From NCBI RefSeq assembly GCF_014495685.1, contig NZ_JACTVI010000080.1:1-37411 (forward strand): a stretch of 37,411 nucleotides of DNA. Reading direction: 5' to 3'. Numbering within the stretch: the stretch's first letter is position 1; each line of letters starts with the position of its first letter. The notes beneath the pieces are model-generated. The model had not been told where the DNA came from. It ran no database searches and worked only from the letters and a program-made list of their open reading frames with translations. The position numbers and the translations under genes were made by a program. The stretch comes from Streptomyces sp. TRM68367. GTDB lineage: Bacteria > Actinomycetota > Actinomycetes > Streptomycetales > Streptomycetaceae. Positions 12,810 through 21,083 of this stretch are shown in pieces.

Positions 12810-13676
12810 ATGAATATGGCGTATCTGCCCAGCCCATCGCAGGGGGTGTGGCATCTCGGGCCGGTGCCGATCCGCGCGTACGCGCTGTGCATCCTGGCCG
12901 GCATCTTCACCGCCGTATGGCTCACCGGGCGGCGCTGGGAGGCCCGCGGCGGGCGCCGGGAGGACATCGCGGACATCGCGGTCTGGGCGGTGCCGTTCGG
13001 CGTCCTCGGCGGCCGGCTGTACCACGTGATCACCGACCCGGAGCTGTACTTCACCGCAGGCCGGCAGCCGATCCGGGCGCTGTACATCTGGGACGGCGGG
13101 CTCGGTATCCCAGGTGCGGTGGCGCTGGGCGCGGTCGGTGCCTGGCTGGGCTGTCGCCGACGGGGCATCCGGCTGGCCGACTTCGCCGACGCCGTCGCCC
13201 CGGGGCTGGTGCTGGCGCAAGCGATCGGCCGGTGGGGCAACTACTTCAACCAGGAGCTGTACGGCCGTCCCACCGACCTGCCGTGGGCGCTGTACATCGA
13301 CCCGGCCCACCGGCCCGCCGGCAGCCCGGGCATCGCCCTGTACCACCCGACGTTCCTGTACGAGTCGCTGTGGGACCTCGGCGTGATGACGCTGCTGCTG
13401 TGGCTGGACGCCCGCCACCACCGGCGGTTGCGGCGCGGGCGGCTGTTCGCCTGTTACGTGCTCGCGTACACGGCCGGCCGGACCTGGATCGAGGCATTGC
13501 GCATCGATCACGCCAACCACTTCCTGGGAGTCCGGCTGAACGACTACGTCTCCGTGCTGCTGTTCACCGGCGCACTCGTGTACCTGATCGCCACCCGGCG
13601 CCCGCGTCCTGGCGACGACGCCCCGTACCCGCCCGGGGCCGGGAGCCCGGCGGGTGGTGCGGAGGCGTTGTCATGA
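12810..13676 (+). CDS. lgt: Prolipoprotein diacylglyceryl transferase (Lgt)
   Basis: A 288-aa seven-helix membrane enzyme that transfers diacylglycerol from phosphatidylglycerol to the lipobox cysteine of prolipoproteins, the first step of lipoprotein maturation. Recognisable motifs: MAYLPSPSQGVWHLGPVPIR at the start, GGRLYHVITD (about 67-76), the Lgt signature AQAIGRWGNYFNQELYG (about 136-152) and YHPTFLYESLWD. Streptomyces often has two lgt genes. This one is not beside the trp genes, where the main copy usually lies, so it is probably the paralogue. Its stop overlaps the next start (ATGA at 13673), which couples it to a decayed PBP. It is divergent from a MarR gene. ATG 12816 is an alternative start. 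Confidence 0.93.
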   Translation: MNMAYLPSPSQGVWHLGPVPIRAYALCILAGIFTAVWLTGRRWEARGGRREDIADIAVWAVPFGVLGGRLYHVITDPELYFTAGRQPIRALYIWDGGLGIPGAVALGAVGAWLGCRRRGIRLADFADAVAPGLVLAQAIGRWGNYFNQELYGRPTDLPWALYIDPAHRPAGSPGIALYHPTFLYESLWDLGVMTLLLWLDARHHRRLRRGRLFACYVLAYTAGRTWIEALRIDHANHFLGVRLNDYVSVLLFTGALVYLIATRRPRPGDDAPYPPGAGSPAGGAEALS

Positions 13677-14368
13677 GAGGGAATGGGCGCGTGCGGCGAG
13701 CGGCGAAGATCGCGGTCGTCGGTGGTGCGGTGTCGACGCGCTCGGGTGTCGCAAAGCCGGTGACCACCGGGCCGCCGTCACCACAGGGCTACGCCGGGCA
13801 GCGGTCCACGTGGGCCTGCGACTCGTCGCCGCCCGTGGCGCGCGGCGCGGACGGCGGGGCGGTCGTCAAGTGGACGCCGTCGGAGCCGACTGGACGCTCT
13901 CACAGAGGCTTCGGCAGGGCGTTCCAGGGCACCTGCGCACCCTGCTCCACCTTCAAGGTGACGGTCCGCGTACTGCCGGACGGTGCCGTGGCGAACGAAG
14001 CACGTCAGGTGTTCGGCCTCGGCCTGAACTGGAGCACCGGTGTACCCAGTTCTTACGGCAGCGCGCCGACGACCGGCGGCGCTTCGAAGGCGATGACGTA
14101 CATCGGACTGAGCGCCCCGGCCGACGCGGCCCTGCGCTCCCTGCTGAAGTCGACCGCACAGCAGGGCACTTCGGCGCCGACCGTCCGCGGCCTGAGCGGC
14201 GATGTCGGCGCGAAGACCGGTACCGCCGAGGTGGACGGCCGGCCGAAGCCCGACAACTGGTTCATCGCCTACCGGGACGACGTGGCCGCGGCGGCCGTGG
14301 TGCCTGACAGTGGCGAGGGCTACAGCTTCGCGGGCAAGATCGTCACTGCGGTCCTCGCCGCAAGCTGA
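13673..14368 (+). pseudogene. Gutted penicillin-binding protein (transpeptidase) remnant
   Basis: An open frame of 231 codons, far shorter than the 480-550 aa of the Streptomyces NTF2-like-domain PBPs it resembles. Recognisable islands are in the right order: an N-terminal anchor RRAAKIAVVGGAV, a fragment GAVVKWTPS, FQGTCAPCSTFKVTV with the SxxK box (S92-K95), then a jump to ANEARQVFGLGLNWSTGVPS, and GLSGDVGAKTGTAEVDGRP with the KTG box (171-173) followed by NWFIAYRDDVAAAAVV. The region carrying the SxN motif and most of the domain core is missing, and TFKVTV continues with divergent sequence. Internal deletions happen to keep one frame open. It overlaps lgt by 4 bases. Transpeptidase activity is not expected. 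Confidence 0.75.
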
Positions 14369-14458
14369 GCTCGGTGGTCTGCTTCGATCGTCGCCATGGA
14401 CTTTCGACCGGCTTCAGCGGGGGACGTACCACACCTGGCAGCGACGCGGAGAGTGACC

Positions 14459-15823
14459 GTGACGACAACCGACAGCGAGGAGAGGGCGGTGCGTTCCGGA
14501 GGCCGGATCCGGACAGCTCCCTCGCGGGACGTGACGGTCGTGACGCGGTGCCGGCCCCGCGCGGCCGTAGGCATGTCCGGAGCGGGCCTCGCACTGTTCG
14601 CTCTGGTCGGCGCGAGCGCGCCCAACCCCAACACGCTGCGCGCGCCGATCACCTGGCTTCGACTGCCCGCCCTGCCCGGCACCGTCTCCGAGGCGATCAC
14701 GTACGTGGCCATAGTGCTCTCGGGTCTGGGAGCACTCGGCATGCTCGGCGCCCACAGACGGGGCTGGCGCCCTGACCCGAGGCTGTTGTTCTGCGCCGGC
14801 GCGCTCGCCGTGCTCGTGGTCGCCAACCTCACCCCGGTCGGTTCTTCCGACACGGCCAGCTATGCCGCGTACGGCCGTATCGCCGCGCTCGGCGGTGATC
14901 CGTACGTGACGACCCCCGCCCAACTGGGGGGCGCCTACGCCCATCTGGTGGGCAACGCATGGCGGGACACCCCTTCCGTGTACGGTCCGGTCGCCACCGG
15001 GTGGCAGGCGGCTGCGGCGTTCGTCGGCGGCGATCAGCCGTGGCTGACGATCTGGGCGCTGATGCTCGCGAACGCGGCCGCGTTCCTGGTCACCGGCTAC
15101 CTGCTGATACGCACCGCCGACGATCCGGTCCGCGCCGGCCTGCTGTGGATCGCCAACCCGCTCCTGATCGGCGTACTGGTCGCCGGTGGGCATCTGGACA
15201 CCATCGTCGCCTGCCTGGCCGTCTGCGCCCTCCACTTCGCCCACCGGGCTGTCCGATGGCATCACGATCTGCTCGTCGGCGTGCTGGTCGGCCTGGCCTG
15301 CGGCGTCAAGATCAGCACCGCCCTGCTCGGCGTGGGACTGGCCTGGCCGTTGCTGCGCTCGGGCGCTTGGCGCCGGGCTGCCCGACAGGTGTGCGCGGCC
15401 ACGCTGACGCTGGCCGTCCTCTATGCCGCTTACGGGCTGCATGCCCTCGTCCCGCTCTCCGCGGCCTCACAGATGATCTCCACACCCTCGCTCTGGCAGG
15501 CGTTCGACCACTTCGGCACCGCGTTCCTGGGCCATCGCACGGTCGCGGCCACGATCAGCCTCATGTGGCCCGCCCTGATGCTCGCCCTGACGTGGGGACT
15601 GCGCCGCCGCGCGCCGGCGGACACGGCCGCTGTCGTCGCCGTACCGTTCGCGCTCACCTTCGCCTGGATGCTCGCGGCACCGTGGTCGATGCCCTGGTAC
15701 GCCGCTCTCGCCTGCGCCTTGGCGGCCCTGGCCGGCCAGGGCCGCCTCACCCAGTACCTCATCGGGACCACAGCCGTGCTCGCCCTGTTCCACAACAGCG
15801 GCGGTCACGGCTGGACCTGGTGA
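14459..15823 (+). CDS. MptB-like polyprenol-phosphomannose-dependent mannosyltransferase (GT-C)
   Basis: A 454-aa protein with roughly 11-12 transmembrane helices. The GT-C catalytic loop after the first helix pair reads SSDTASYAAYGRIAALGGDPYVTTP, with the conserved acidic D in SSD, the DPY turn and a later DTPSVYGPVATGWQ loop, as in alpha-1,6-mannosyltransferase MptB and relatives. It would use polyprenyl-phosphomannose outside the membrane to extend a cell-surface glycan or lipoglycan. The GTG at 14459 is chosen since GGAGAG lies 7 bases upstream; ATG 14396 would add 21 residues that look like the start of an unrelated GNAT protein. It lies between a PBP remnant and a class A PBP, supporting an envelope role. 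Confidence 0.75.
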   Translation: MTTTDSEERAVRSGGRIRTAPSRDVTVVTRCRPRAAVGMSGAGLALFALVGASAPNPNTLRAPITWLRLPALPGTVSEAITYVAIVLSGLGALGMLGAHRRGWRPDPRLLFCAGALAVLVVANLTPVGSSDTASYAAYGRIAALGGDPYVTTPAQLGGAYAHLVGNAWRDTPSVYGPVATGWQAAAAFVGGDQPWLTIWALMLANAAAFLVTGYLLIRTADDPVRAGLLWIANPLLIGVLVAGGHLDTIVACLAVCALHFAHRAVRWHHDLLVGVLVGLACGVKISTALLGVGLAWPLLRSGAWRRAARQVCAATLTLAVLYAAYGLHALVPLSAASQMISTPSLWQAFDHFGTAFLGHRTVAATISLMWPALMLALTWGLRRRAPADTAAVVAVPFALTFAWMLAAPWSMPWYAALACALAALAGQGRLTQYLIGTTAVLALFHNSGGHGWTW

Positions 15824-15869
15824 GCGACCTCAGCCCGGTGTGGCGTACCCGCGGAAGCTGTCCGCACCT

Positions 15870-18380
15870 TCAGTTCTGCGGACGCCCCGAAGGGCCCGGG
15901 GCGGCTCCCTGCGGCTGGCTCCCGGTTCCCGGGCCGAGGAGTCCACCCCAGGAGCCCGTACCCGTCTGCGGGGGCGAGGGCGAGGGTTCGGTGCTGGGTG
16001 AGGTGCACCCGCCGAGGACGGTGTCGCACGGCGTGGGGGACGGTGTGGGAGAGGGCGCCGACGGTGTGGGGGTGGGTGAAGGGGGCGTGGTCGGGGACGG
16101 CGACGGGCTGGGGGAGGGCGCGCCGTTCTCGTTCGTGCCCTTGCCGAGTTGCGGCGCGGCGGGGAAGGGGAGCACCGGCTGGTTCTGGAGGGCGGCGGTC
16201 ATGTAGCCCAGCCAGACCTGGGTGGGCATGTCGGCTCCGAAGACCTTGCTGTAGCCGCCGACCCCGGCCATCGACTGTAGGCCCGAATTCTTCGCATTCT
16301 CCTTGAACATGGCGACCGCTGTGGACAGTTGCGGGGTGTAGCCGATGAACCAGGCGGACTTGTAGTCGTCGGTCGTGCCGGTCTTGCCGGCGGCGGGTCG
16401 CCCGAGGGCCAGGGCGTTGGTACCCGTGCCGTGCTTGACGACGCCCTGCAGGACGTCGGAGACGGTGTCGGCGGTCGAGGCGGGCATGGCCCGGGTGCCG
16501 GCGGGCGCCCGGAATCCGGGCAGCTGCTTGCCTGCCTGCAGGACCTTGGCGACGGAGTACGGCTCGTGGTGCATGCCGCGGTCGGCGAAAGTGCCGTAGG
16601 CGTCGGCCATGCGGATGGCCGAGGGGGTTGAGGTGCCGATGTAGAAGCCGGCGGTGTCGTACTGCAGGCTGTTGCGCAGCAGACCGGACTTCAGCGCCTC
16701 GTTCTCCACGTTGTCGTAGCCGACGTACTCGCCGAGCTGCACGTAGGGGGTGTTGACCGACTGTTCCATGGCCTTGCGCAGGGTGATGTATCCATACTTG
16801 GTGGGGACGTCGTTCTGCTGGTGCAGGAATCCGGAGGGGTCGGAGCCGTCCGGGAGGTACTGCCCCTGCTGGTTCTTGATCTTGATGTTGTCGTCGCCGT
16901 CGAACCGGCTCTCCGGCGTGATGGGGGAGGGCGGTTGGCCCGGTGAGAGCACGGCGCCGTGGTCGAGGGCGGCGGCGAGGTCGAAGGGCTTGAACGTGGA
17001 GCCGACCGGTACGCCGGAGCTGTTGGCGTTGTCTGTGTAGTGGCCCTTGTTCCAGCCGTCACCGCCGTACAGGGCCACGATGGCCCCCGTGGTCGGGTCG
17101 ACGGAGGCGGCCCCCACCTGGACGTTCTTGTCGGCCGCACGGCCGGCCGGGTGCAGGTGCTGCTTGCGCATCCTGGCCACCGAGGCGCTCAGTTCGGTCA
17201 CCTTGTGCTTGTCGAAGGTCGTGTAGATCTGGTAGCCGCCCTGGTGCAGCTCCTGGTCGGTGATGGACGAGTGCTGCTCGACATACTGCTCGGCGGCCTG
17301 GGTCAGGTAGCCGACCTGCCCGCTCGTCGAGCCCCGGTCGCGCATCGGCTTGGGAACCGGGAAACCCTCCCGCAGATAACGGTCCTTCTGCGCATTGCTG
17401 ATCTTGCCGATGGCCGCCATCCGCCCCAGCACGTACTTCCAGCGGGCCACGGCCGGGGCCCGTTCCTGCGGGTCGTTGGCGTTCATCATGACGCTGGGCT
17501 CGTTCACCGTGGACGCCAGGAACGCGCCCTGGCTCATGGTCAGTTTCCGCACGGGAACGTGGTAGTAGGCCTCGGAGGCGGCCTCGATGCCGTAGGCGCC
17601 CCGGCCGTAGTAGCAGGTGTTGAGGTAACCCTGCAGGATCTGCTTCTTGCTGAGGCTCCCGCCGATCTTCAGGGAGATCATGATCTCGTCGAGCTTGCGC
17701 GAGAGCGTCTGGCTCTGGTTGAGGTACGTGTTCTTCACGAACTGCTGGGTGATGGTCGACCCGGACTGCACCTGGCCGCCCTTCGCCATGTGGTAGAGCG
17801 CCCGCAGGATGCCCTGCGGGTCGACACCGGGGTCGGTGTAGAAGGAGGCGTTCTCGGCTGCGAGGAAGTCCCACTGCACGTCGCGGGGCACCTGGGCGAG
17901 GTTGACGTTCTGCCGGTCGACCTGGCCGACCTCGGCCATCTGCGAGCCGTCGGACCAGTAGAAGACGTTCGCCTGCGTCTGCGTGCTCGGATTGACGCTG
18001 GGGATCGAGACGGACGCGTACGCGTAGGCCGCCGCGCCGGCCAGGGCGCCGCACAACGTGACGAACAAGCCGAGCGTCTGCTTCCAGGAGGGCAGCCAGC
18101 GCCACAGGCGGCCTCTGCCCGCCCGCGGGTAGTCGATGAACCTCTTCTTCGCAGACGCCCGTCGCTGCGCCGGCGATACGCGTCGCCGCGACCCGCCTCT
18201 CGCCTTGTGACCGGCCTTCCTGCGCCCCGGCCGCCGGTTCGCCGCCTGGGCGGCCCTGCGCATCTCCGCACGCGTCATCGGGGACTGCCCGCCCGCAGGT
18301 GCCGCCCCTTCGGGCCCACGGCCGGCACGCGTGGTGTTCTCGCCGTCCGGCCAGGAGAGGCCGCTGCGGTCATCGCTCAT
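15870..18380 (-). CDS. Class A penicillin-binding protein (transglycosylase/transpeptidase)
   Basis: An 836-aa bifunctional murein synthase. A basic cytoplasmic N-terminus (about 40-95) is followed by one TM helix (about 101-123). The GT51 domain (about 150-330) has the catalytic region AAENASFYTDPGVDPQGILR with E176 in place of the canonical EDxxFxxHxG start, plus QSGSTITQQFVKN and the KIGGSLSKKQILQGYLN stretch. The transpeptidase domain has STFK (461-464), SVN (541-543) and KTG (666-668). The tail after about residue 745 is a Pro/Ser/Thr repeat, probably spanning the wall. The ATG at 18380 has GAAGG 9 bases upstream. A sigma-E-like site (GGAAT-N16-GGTC) lies at 18547-18523. It polymerises and cross-links peptidoglycan outside the membrane. 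Confidence 0.95.
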   Translation of the reverse strand: MSDDRSGLSWPDGENTTRAGRGPEGAAPAGGQSPMTRAEMRRAAQAANRRPGRRKAGHKARGGSRRRVSPAQRRASAKKRFIDYPRAGRGRLWRWLPSWKQTLGLFVTLCGALAGAAAYAYASVSIPSVNPSTQTQANVFYWSDGSQMAEVGQVDRQNVNLAQVPRDVQWDFLAAENASFYTDPGVDPQGILRALYHMAKGGQVQSGSTITQQFVKNTYLNQSQTLSRKLDEIMISLKIGGSLSKKQILQGYLNTCYYGRGAYGIEAASEAYYHVPVRKLTMSQGAFLASTVNEPSVMMNANDPQERAPAVARWKYVLGRMAAIGKISNAQKDRYLREGFPVPKPMRDRGSTSGQVGYLTQAAEQYVEQHSSITDQELHQGGYQIYTTFDKHKVTELSASVARMRKQHLHPAGRAADKNVQVGAASVDPTTGAIVALYGGDGWNKGHYTDNANSSGVPVGSTFKPFDLAAALDHGAVLSPGQPPSPITPESRFDGDDNIKIKNQQGQYLPDGSDPSGFLHQQNDVPTKYGYITLRKAMEQSVNTPYVQLGEYVGYDNVENEALKSGLLRNSLQYDTAGFYIGTSTPSAIRMADAYGTFADRGMHHEPYSVAKVLQAGKQLPGFRAPAGTRAMPASTADTVSDVLQGVVKHGTGTNALALGRPAAGKTGTTDDYKSAWFIGYTPQLSTAVAMFKENAKNSGLQSMAGVGGYSKVFGADMPTQVWLGYMTAALQNQPVLPFPAAPQLGKGTNENGAPSPSPSPSPTTPPSPTPTPSAPSPTPSPTPCDTVLGGCTSPSTEPSPSPPQTGTGSWGGLLGPGTGSQPQGAAPGPSGRPQN

Positions 18381-18720
18381 TCTTGGGTGCCTTCGGGTGA
18401 GACAGAAATGCCGGGACTCGCCTGCGAGGCCATGGATGTGGGGGGCGCGGCAGCGCGGCGTCCGTCCGTCAGCGAGCGTAGGTGGCCGATCGAGCGCAGG
18501 TCGGACAATTTGGCCTGATGTTGACCAGCCCATCGGGCAGATATTCCCATCGGCTGACTCGTCGAATATTTCGGTGTGTCAGGCTTTGGGTCGACTCCGG
18601 CGCGGTGATTGGACGTTCTTCGCCGACTGTCACGCTCAGTTATCATGCTCCATATCGGCCCGAAACTCCCCAGATTCCGGTCATCGATTGTAAGGCTGGG
18701 AAGTTGGATAACCTGGGAAA
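18381..18720. promoter_or_regulatory. 340-bp AT-richer divergent intergenic region (class A PBP / HipA-like)
   Basis: No convincing gene: an 89-codon minus-strand frame has poor composition. The region is notably lower in GC than its surroundings. On the minus strand GGAAT (18547-18543), 16 bases, then GGTC (18526-18523) resembles ECF sigma-E envelope-stress promoters. On the plus side ATTGTA, then TAACCT 6 bases before ATG 18721, suggests a leaderless start for the HipA-like gene. Confidence 0.4.
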
Positions 18721-19476
18721 ATGCTGAAAGAAGTCACGGCGACCCGCTACATCACGCCGCTGCGTGAGGGTGGCTCGCTGCCGGGGCTCGTCGAGGCCGA
18801 CGACGTCGGGACATACGTCATGAAGTTCACCGGCGCCGGACAGGGCCGCAAGACGCTCGTCGCCGAGGTCGTCTGCGGCGAACTCGCCCGCCGGCTCGGA
18901 TTCCGTGTGCCGCGGCTGGTCACGATCGGCCTCGACCCGGTGCTCGGGCTCGGTGAACCCGACCAGGAAGTACAGGTGTTGCTCAGGGCCAGCGGCGGCA
19001 CCAACCTCGGCATGGACTTCCTCTCCGGCGCGCTCGGCTTCGACCCCCTCGCCTTCGCGGTCGGCCCCGAGGAGGCCGGGCGGATCGTCTGGTTCGACGC
19101 GCTGGTGAACAACGTCGACCGGTCCTGGCGCAACCCCAACCTGCTGATGTGGCAGGGGAAGTTGTGGCTCATCGATCACGGCGCGACCATGATCTGGCAC
19201 CACAACTGGCCCGGCGCGAAGGCCTCCGCCGCCCGCCCGTACGACGCCTCCGACCACGCCCTGCGCCCCTTCGCCCCCGATGTCGCCGCGGCCGCCGCCG
19301 AGTTGGCGCCCCTGGTCACCGAGGACCTGCTCGCCGAGGTCACCGCCGAGATCCCGGACGCCTGGCTGGCCGGCGAGCCCGGCTCCGACGCGCCGGACGA
19401 CCTCCGCGCCGCCTACGCGCGCCCCCTGCTGGCGCGCGCCGCCGTCATCCACGAACGCATCGAGGGGGTCCGGTGA
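18721..19476 (+). CDS. HipA-like kinase lacking the N-terminal subdomain
   Basis: A 251-aa compact HipA-family kinase. The ATP-binding half has TYVMKFTGAGQGRKTLVAE with K35 and E49, then a GFRVPRLV strand. The catalytic loop reads FDALVNNVDRSWRNPNLL, with catalytic D133 and metal-binding N138, and the metal aspartate D152 in WLIDHG. These match the HipA pattern N-x-D-x-x-x-x-N...D, so kinase activity is plausible. It lacks the separate N-subdomain-1 of full HipA (about 440 aa). It overlaps the next gene by GTGA. It is probably a cytoplasmic Ser/Thr kinase of unknown target; classical HipA toxins phosphorylate GltX. No HipB-like HTH gene is adjacent. Confidence 0.8.
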   Translation: MLKEVTATRYITPLREGGSLPGLVEADDVGTYVMKFTGAGQGRKTLVAEVVCGELARRLGFRVPRLVTIGLDPVLGLGEPDQEVQVLLRASGGTNLGMDFLSGALGFDPLAFAVGPEEAGRIVWFDALVNNVDRSWRNPNLLMWQGKLWLIDHGATMIWHHNWPGAKASAARPYDASDHALRPFAPDVAAAAAELAPLVTEDLLAEVTAEIPDAWLAGEPGSDAPDDLRAAYARPLLARAAVIHERIEGVR

Positions 19477-19886
19477 GCGACCGGCACATCATCAGGGCGG
19501 GTACCGGCGACCGGCACGTCTACGAGTACGCCCTGCTGCGGCTCGTCCCGCGCGTCGAACGCGGCGAGTGCATCAACGCAGGTGTCCTGGTCTACTGCCG
19601 CGCCAAGGCGTACGTCGGGGTGCGCACCCATCTCGACGAGGCCCGGCTGCTCGCCCTCGACCCCGACGCGGACGTGCCCGGCGTACGCGCCGCACTGCAC
19701 GCCGTCGAAGCGGTGTGCGCCGGCGGCGAGGCGGCGGGCCAGGCCGCGGCCGACGACCCCGGCCGCCGCTTCCGCTGGCTGATCGCCCCCCGCTCCACCG
19801 TCCTCCAGCCCGGCCCCGTCCACACCGGACTCACCACCGATCCGGCGGCGGAGGCGGAGCGGCTGCTGGACCTGATGGTGCGGTGA
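19473..19886 (+). CDS. DUF3037 family protein coupled to the HipA-like kinase
   Basis: A 137-aa protein with the DUF3037 pattern: YEYALLRLVPRVERGECINAGVLVYCR at residues about 15-41, VGVRTHLDEARLLALDPDAD and RFRWLIAPRSTVLQPGPVHTGL. The GTG start (19473) lies inside the stop of the HipA-like gene (GTGA overlap), so the two are translated in fixed ratio and probably form a unit. DUF3037 has no established function, but its pairing with HipA-like proteins recurs. By analogy with HipBST, where a small protein supplies the part missing from the short HipT kinase, it could be the kinase's regulator or antitoxin (inference). Confidence 0.8.
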   Translation: MSDRHIIRAGTGDRHVYEYALLRLVPRVERGECINAGVLVYCRAKAYVGVRTHLDEARLLALDPDADVPGVRAALHAVEAVCAGGEAAGQAAADDPGRRFRWLIAPRSTVLQPGPVHTGLTTDPAAEAERLLDLMVR

Positions 19887-20225
19887 CTGATCTCCCACCT
19901 CGCAGCAGAGCGCTCCTGCCGGTCGTCAGCTGTCCCAGTTGCCTGGCCCGGCGGTCGAGGCGCCGCCCAGTCCGCCCCGCGCGCCACGGGTCGGGGTGAC
20001 GGTGAGCGGAGCCGTGGGCGGCCTGGTGGGAGCGGTGGTGGCGGCCGCCCTTCGGGCGACGGCGTCACTTTCGCAACAGGCCCCAGGAGCCGAGTAGCGC
20101 AATGGCGCGCAGTCGTAGGCCGGTCGGGTGCTTCGGGTGGATATCGTTCGCGCGACGATGACGGGAGGGCGTGGTCCGCGCCGCGCCGGTCGCTCAGGTA
20201 ATGGATCACATGCGCGCGGTGGCCG
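19887..20225. other. Intergenic region without a recognised gene
   Basis: About 340 bp after the DUF3037 gene. The minus strand keeps an open frame (part of a long antisense frame through the SDR genes) ending at about 19926 with a Thr/Pro/Gly-rich tail, but nothing identifies it as a gene. GGCCGCCCTTCGGGCGACGGC contains a short GC hairpin. No terminator with a long stem was found. Confidence 0.4.
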
Positions 20226-20286
20226 TTGACACCGCGTGCCAAGGCTTCTAGCGTCACGTCCACTGAAGGTACTAAGCGGTCGCTCA
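20226..20286 (+). promoter_or_regulatory. SDR operon promoter and TetR-type operator
   Basis: -35 TTGACA (20226-20231), exactly 17 bases, -10 TAGCGT (20249-20254): a strong consensus vegetative promoter. Downstream, TAAGCGGTCGCTCA (20273-20286) is a near-perfect palindrome with one mismatch. It resembles the TAAGCG/CGCTTA operators of actinobacterial TetR regulators of lipid catabolism. It would lie in the 5' UTR, where a repressor would block transcription. Confidence 0.65.
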
Positions 20287-20303
20287 CCTGAGGAGAACCA
20301 GCA

Positions 20304-21062
20304 ATGACCACTGAGCAGCGGGTCGCCGCCGTCACCGGTGCCGCGCGCGGCATCGGGGCCGCCACCGCCGTACGACTGGCCGCCGAGGGCCGGGCGGTCG
20401 CCGTGATCGATCTCGACGAGGCCGCCTGCAAGGACACCGTCGAGAAGATCACCGCCGCCGGCGGCAGGGCGATCGCGGTCGGCTGCGACGTCTCCGACGA
20501 GGCGCAGGTCGAGGCGGCCGTCGCGCGTATCACCGAGGAGCTCGGCGCGCCGACGATCCTCGTCAACAACGCGGGCGTGCTGCGCGACAACCTGCTGTTC
20601 AAGATGAGCGTCTCCGACTGGGACACGGTCATGAACGTGCACCTGCGCGGCGCCTTCCTGATGTCCCGGGCCTGCCAGAAGCACATGGTCGACGCGGGCT
20701 TCGGCAGGATCGTCAACCTGTCCTCGTCCTCCGCGCTCGGCAACCGCGGCCAGGTCAACTACTCGGCCGCCAAGGCCGGCATGCAGGGCTTCACCAAGAC
20801 CCTCGCCAAGGAGCTCGGCAAGTTCGGCGTCACCGCCAACGCCGTCGCCCCCGGCTTCATCGTCACCGAGATGACCAAGGCCACCGCCGAGCGCGTCGGC
20901 ATGGGCTTCGAGGACTTCAAGACCGCGGCCGCCTCGCAGATCCCGGTACAGCGCGTCGGCGACCCCGACGACATCGCGAATACCATCGCCTTCTTCACGG
21001 GCGAGGCGGCCGGCTTCGTCTCCGGCCAGGTGCTGTACGTCGCCGGCGGCCCCCTCGACTAG
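20304..21062 (+). CDS. fabG: 3-oxoacyl-ACP reductase-type SDR (FabG-like)
   Basis: A 252-aa short-chain dehydrogenase. The Rossmann motif TGAARGIG (11-18), NNAG (88-91), Ser near 140 and Y153-x-x-x-K157 form the complete classical SDR active site. Sequence is FabG-like (VLRDNLLFKMSVSDWDTVMNVHLRGAF; C-terminal AGFVSGQVLYVAGGPLD). It probably reduces 3-oxoacyl thioesters or oxidises 3-hydroxyacyl thioesters with NAD(P)H. A good Shine-Dalgarno (GAGGAGA) precedes the ATG. It is the first gene of a two-SDR operon under a TTGACA promoter and a TetR-like palindrome, which fits inducible fatty-acid or steroid-like catabolism rather than housekeeping synthesis. Confidence 0.9.
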   Translation: MTTEQRVAAVTGAARGIGAATAVRLAAEGRAVAVIDLDEAACKDTVEKITAAGGRAIAVGCDVSDEAQVEAAVARITEELGAPTILVNNAGVLRDNLLFKMSVSDWDTVMNVHLRGAFLMSRACQKHMVDAGFGRIVNLSSSSALGNRGQVNYSAAKAGMQGFTKTLAKELGKFGVTANAVAPGFIVTEMTKATAERVGMGFEDFKTAAASQIPVQRVGDPDDIANTIAFFTGEAAGFVSGQVLYVAGGPLD

Positions 21063-21083
21063 GTTCGACCAGGAGCAACGGAC

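Noticed and set aside
16959..18518. 519-codon plus-strand frame opposite the class A PBP
   Set aside because: Shadow of the PBP; no motif, no plausible start.
18377..18646. 89-codon minus-strand frame before the class A PBP
   Set aside because: Unusual composition, no Shine-Dalgarno, overlaps the PBP start; more likely promoter DNA.
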